Shown one piece after another: positions 5,631-6,566 of a stretch of DNA of 6,566 nucleotides. This stretch comes from Brevundimonas sp. UBA2388. Its GTDB lineage: Bacteria > Pseudomonadota > Alphaproteobacteria > Caulobacterales > Caulobacteraceae. The first letter of the stretch is position 1, and every line of letters begins with the position of its first letter. The notes under the pieces were generated by a model. It was given only the letters and a program-made list of their open reading frames with translations, searched no databases and was not told the origin of the DNA. The position numbers and the translations under genes are program-made. Location: NCBI GenBank assembly GCA_002343425.1, contig DDSO01000114.1:1-6566 (forward strand), written 5' to 3'.

Positions 5631-6413
5631 ATGAAACTCGACGGGTCGATTGCGGCGGTGGTGACGGGCGGAGCCTCGGGCCTCGGCGAGGGGACGGCGC
5701 GCGCCATCGCGGCCACGGGCGCGAAGGTCGCCCTGTTCGATATGAACGCCGAGAAGGGCGAGGCCGTGGCCAGGGAGATCGGCGGGATCTTCTGCCTGGT
5801 CGACGTGACCGACGACGCCTCGGTGGCCGCCGGTTTCGAAAAGGCCCGCGCCGCCCACGGCCAGGAGCGTCTGACGATCAATTGCGCCGGCATCGCCACC
5901 GGGCAGAAGACCGTCAGCCGCAAGAAGGACACCGGCGAGATCCGCGCCCACGACATGGCCGGGTTCGAACGCACCGTGCGGGTCAATCTGTTCGGCACCT
6001 TCCGGGTGCTCAGCCAGTCGGCCGCTGGCATGGTGACGCTGGAGCCCATGGCCGATGGCGAACGCGGCCTGATCGTCAACACCGCCTCGGTGGCGGCCCA
6101 GGACGGCCAGATCGGCCAGGCGGCCTATTCGGCCTCCAAGGGCGGCGTCTATGCCATGACGCTGCCGGTCGCCCGCGACCTCGCCCAGGAAGGCATTCGC
6201 TGCAACACCATCCTGCCCGGCATCATGTGGACGCCGATGATGGCCGGCATGGACCAGAAGATCCAGGACGCCCTGGCCGCCGCCATCCCCTTCCCCAGCC
6301 GTCTGGGCACGCCCGCGGACTATGCCTCGCTGGTGCTGGAGCTGGCCCGCAACGTCTATATCAACGGCGAATGCATCCGGCTCGACGGCGCAATCCGGTT
6401 GGCGCCGCGCTGA
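5631..6413 (+). CDS. 3-hydroxyacyl-CoA dehydrogenase, HSD10 type (short-chain dehydrogenase/reductase)
   Basis: This protein is predicted to oxidise 3-hydroxyacyl-CoA to 3-ketoacyl-CoA with NAD+, in fatty-acid or branched-chain acyl-CoA breakdown in the cytoplasm. The 260 residues form a complete SDR. They include the cofactor motif TGGASGLG (12-19), an acidic residue after the second strand (Asp37) that favours NAD over NADP, NCAG (84-87), Ser153, and the catalytic YSASK with Tyr166 and Lys170. Several stretches match mitochondrial HSD10 (type-2 HADH) rather than generic SDRs: FERTVRVNLFGTFRV, NTASVAAQDGQIGQAAYSAS, PFPSRLGTPADYA and NGECIRLDGAIR. The ATG has AGGGG eight bases upstream (5618-5622). 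It stands alone, with no acyl-CoA pathway partners beside it. Related SDRs act on hydroxysteroids or 2-methyl-3-hydroxybutyryl-CoA, so the exact chain length is open. Confidence 0.92.
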   Translation: MKLDGSIAAVVTGGASGLGEGTARAIAATGAKVALFDMNAEKGEAVAREIGGIFCLVDVTDDASVAAGFEKARAAHGQERLTINCAGIATGQKTVSRKKDTGEIRAHDMAGFERTVRVNLFGTFRVLSQSAAGMVTLEPMADGERGLIVNTASVAAQDGQIGQAAYSASKGGVYAMTLPVARDLAQEGIRCNTILPGIMWTPMMAGMDQKIQDALAAAIPFPSRLGTPADYASLVLELARNVYINGECIRLDGAIRLAPR

Positions 6414-6434
6414 CGCGCGGATGCACTTCGCGCA

Positions 6435-6474
6435 GGCGCTAACGCCCGCAACGCGGTTGCTCGCTGCTTGAGCG
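6435..6474 (+). other. Cluster of three short hairpins after the dehydrogenase gene
   Basis: Three small inverted repeats follow one another: GGCG-CTAA-CGCC (6435-6446), GCAAC-GCG-GTTGC (6448-6460) and CGCT-GCTTG-AGCG (6462-6474). No T-run follows, so this is not a standard intrinsic terminator. It could stabilise the transcript's 3' end or accompany factor-dependent termination before the tRNA promoter. Stems of 4-5 bp are weak evidence in GC-rich DNA. Confidence 0.25.
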
Positions 6475-6495
6475 CCGAATTGTGCGACGGGGGAC

Positions 6496-6525
6496 TTGCG
6501 AGAGGTCGGGCCTTCCCGCTATACG
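6496..6525 (+). promoter_or_regulatory. Promoter of the tRNA gene
   Basis: TTGCGA at 6496-6501 and TATACG at 6520-6525 (within GCTATACG) are separated by 18 bases. Transcription would begin near 6532, about a dozen bases before the mature tRNA 5' end, a typical arrangement for a stable-RNA promoter. The -10 matches the core GCTANA of the alphaproteobacterial motif. Confidence 0.55.
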
Positions 6526-6543
6526 CCCGCCTCCGACTGAAGT

Positions 6544-6566
6544 GCGGGCGTAGCTCAGTGGTAGAG
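6544..6566 (+). tRNA. tRNA gene, 5' end only, probably tRNA-Gly
   Basis: GCGGGCG (6544-6550) would be the 5' acceptor strand. It is followed by TA and the D-arm sequence GCTCAGTGGTAGAG, which is the standard layout of positions 1 to the end of the D-arm. The window stops before the anticodon. A 5' end of this form is typical of glycine tRNAs, but the isoacceptor and anticodon cannot be read here. A likely promoter lies directly upstream. Confidence 0.85.

Noticed and set aside
5582..6082. Minus-strand open frame opposite the 3-hydroxyacyl-CoA dehydrogenase
   Set aside because: It is a shadow of a complete SDR gene, with Arg/Ser/Ala-rich composition and no ribosome site seen.

Overview
The window is GC-rich, densely packed chromosomal DNA from an alphaproteobacterium. 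A member of the Caulobacterales (Caulobacter/Brevundimonas-like) is my best guess. This is inferred from the GC-rich third codon positions, the Caulobacter-type housekeeping promoter motifs (TTGaCgS plus GCTANAWC) upstream of several genes, and the character of the proteins. No taxonomic marker is complete here, so the genus is not established. There is no sign of phage, insertion sequence, CRISPR array or other mobile DNA. Nothing over 300 bases lacks a gene.

Layout from left to right. (1) Bases 1-567 are the 3' end of aconitase (acnA), closed by a perfect rho-independent terminator. (2) A small predicted lipoprotein gene (744-1022, +) has its own likely promoter. It converges on a second predicted lipoprotein gene (1064-1591, -). 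(3) On the minus strand upstream of that is an isoaspartyl peptidase/L-asparaginase gene (1693-2571), an Ntn-hydrolase that processes itself. (4) Divergent from it, three plus-strand genes are joined by 1- and 3-base stop/start overlaps (2661-5181). They are a Tpa1/Ofd1-like 2-oxoglutarate/Fe(II) oxygenase, a zinc-free quinone oxidoreductase-type MDR enzyme, and a second, paralogous 2OG/Fe(II) oxygenase. (5) A DUF1232 (YkvA-like) membrane-associated protein gene (5178-5576, -) converges on the operon and shares a CTAG stop palindrome with it. (6) Divergent again is an HSD10-type 3-hydroxyacyl-CoA dehydrogenase of the SDR family (5631-6413, +). (7) The window ends in the first 23 nt of a tRNA gene, probably tRNA-Gly, with a recognisable promoter.

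Most of this is ordinary housekeeping: TCA cycle, peptide salvage or repair, acyl-CoA oxidation, and envelope lipoproteins of unknown role. The part that stands out is the oxygenase-oxidoreductase-oxygenase operon. Two diverged paralogs, both keeping the full HxD...H iron triad, flank an NAD(P)H-dependent reductase in a translationally coupled unit. Its substrate cannot be read from sequence. Known relatives of the oxygenases hydroxylate prolines in proteins, so a protein-modification role is the leading hypothesis and no more than that.
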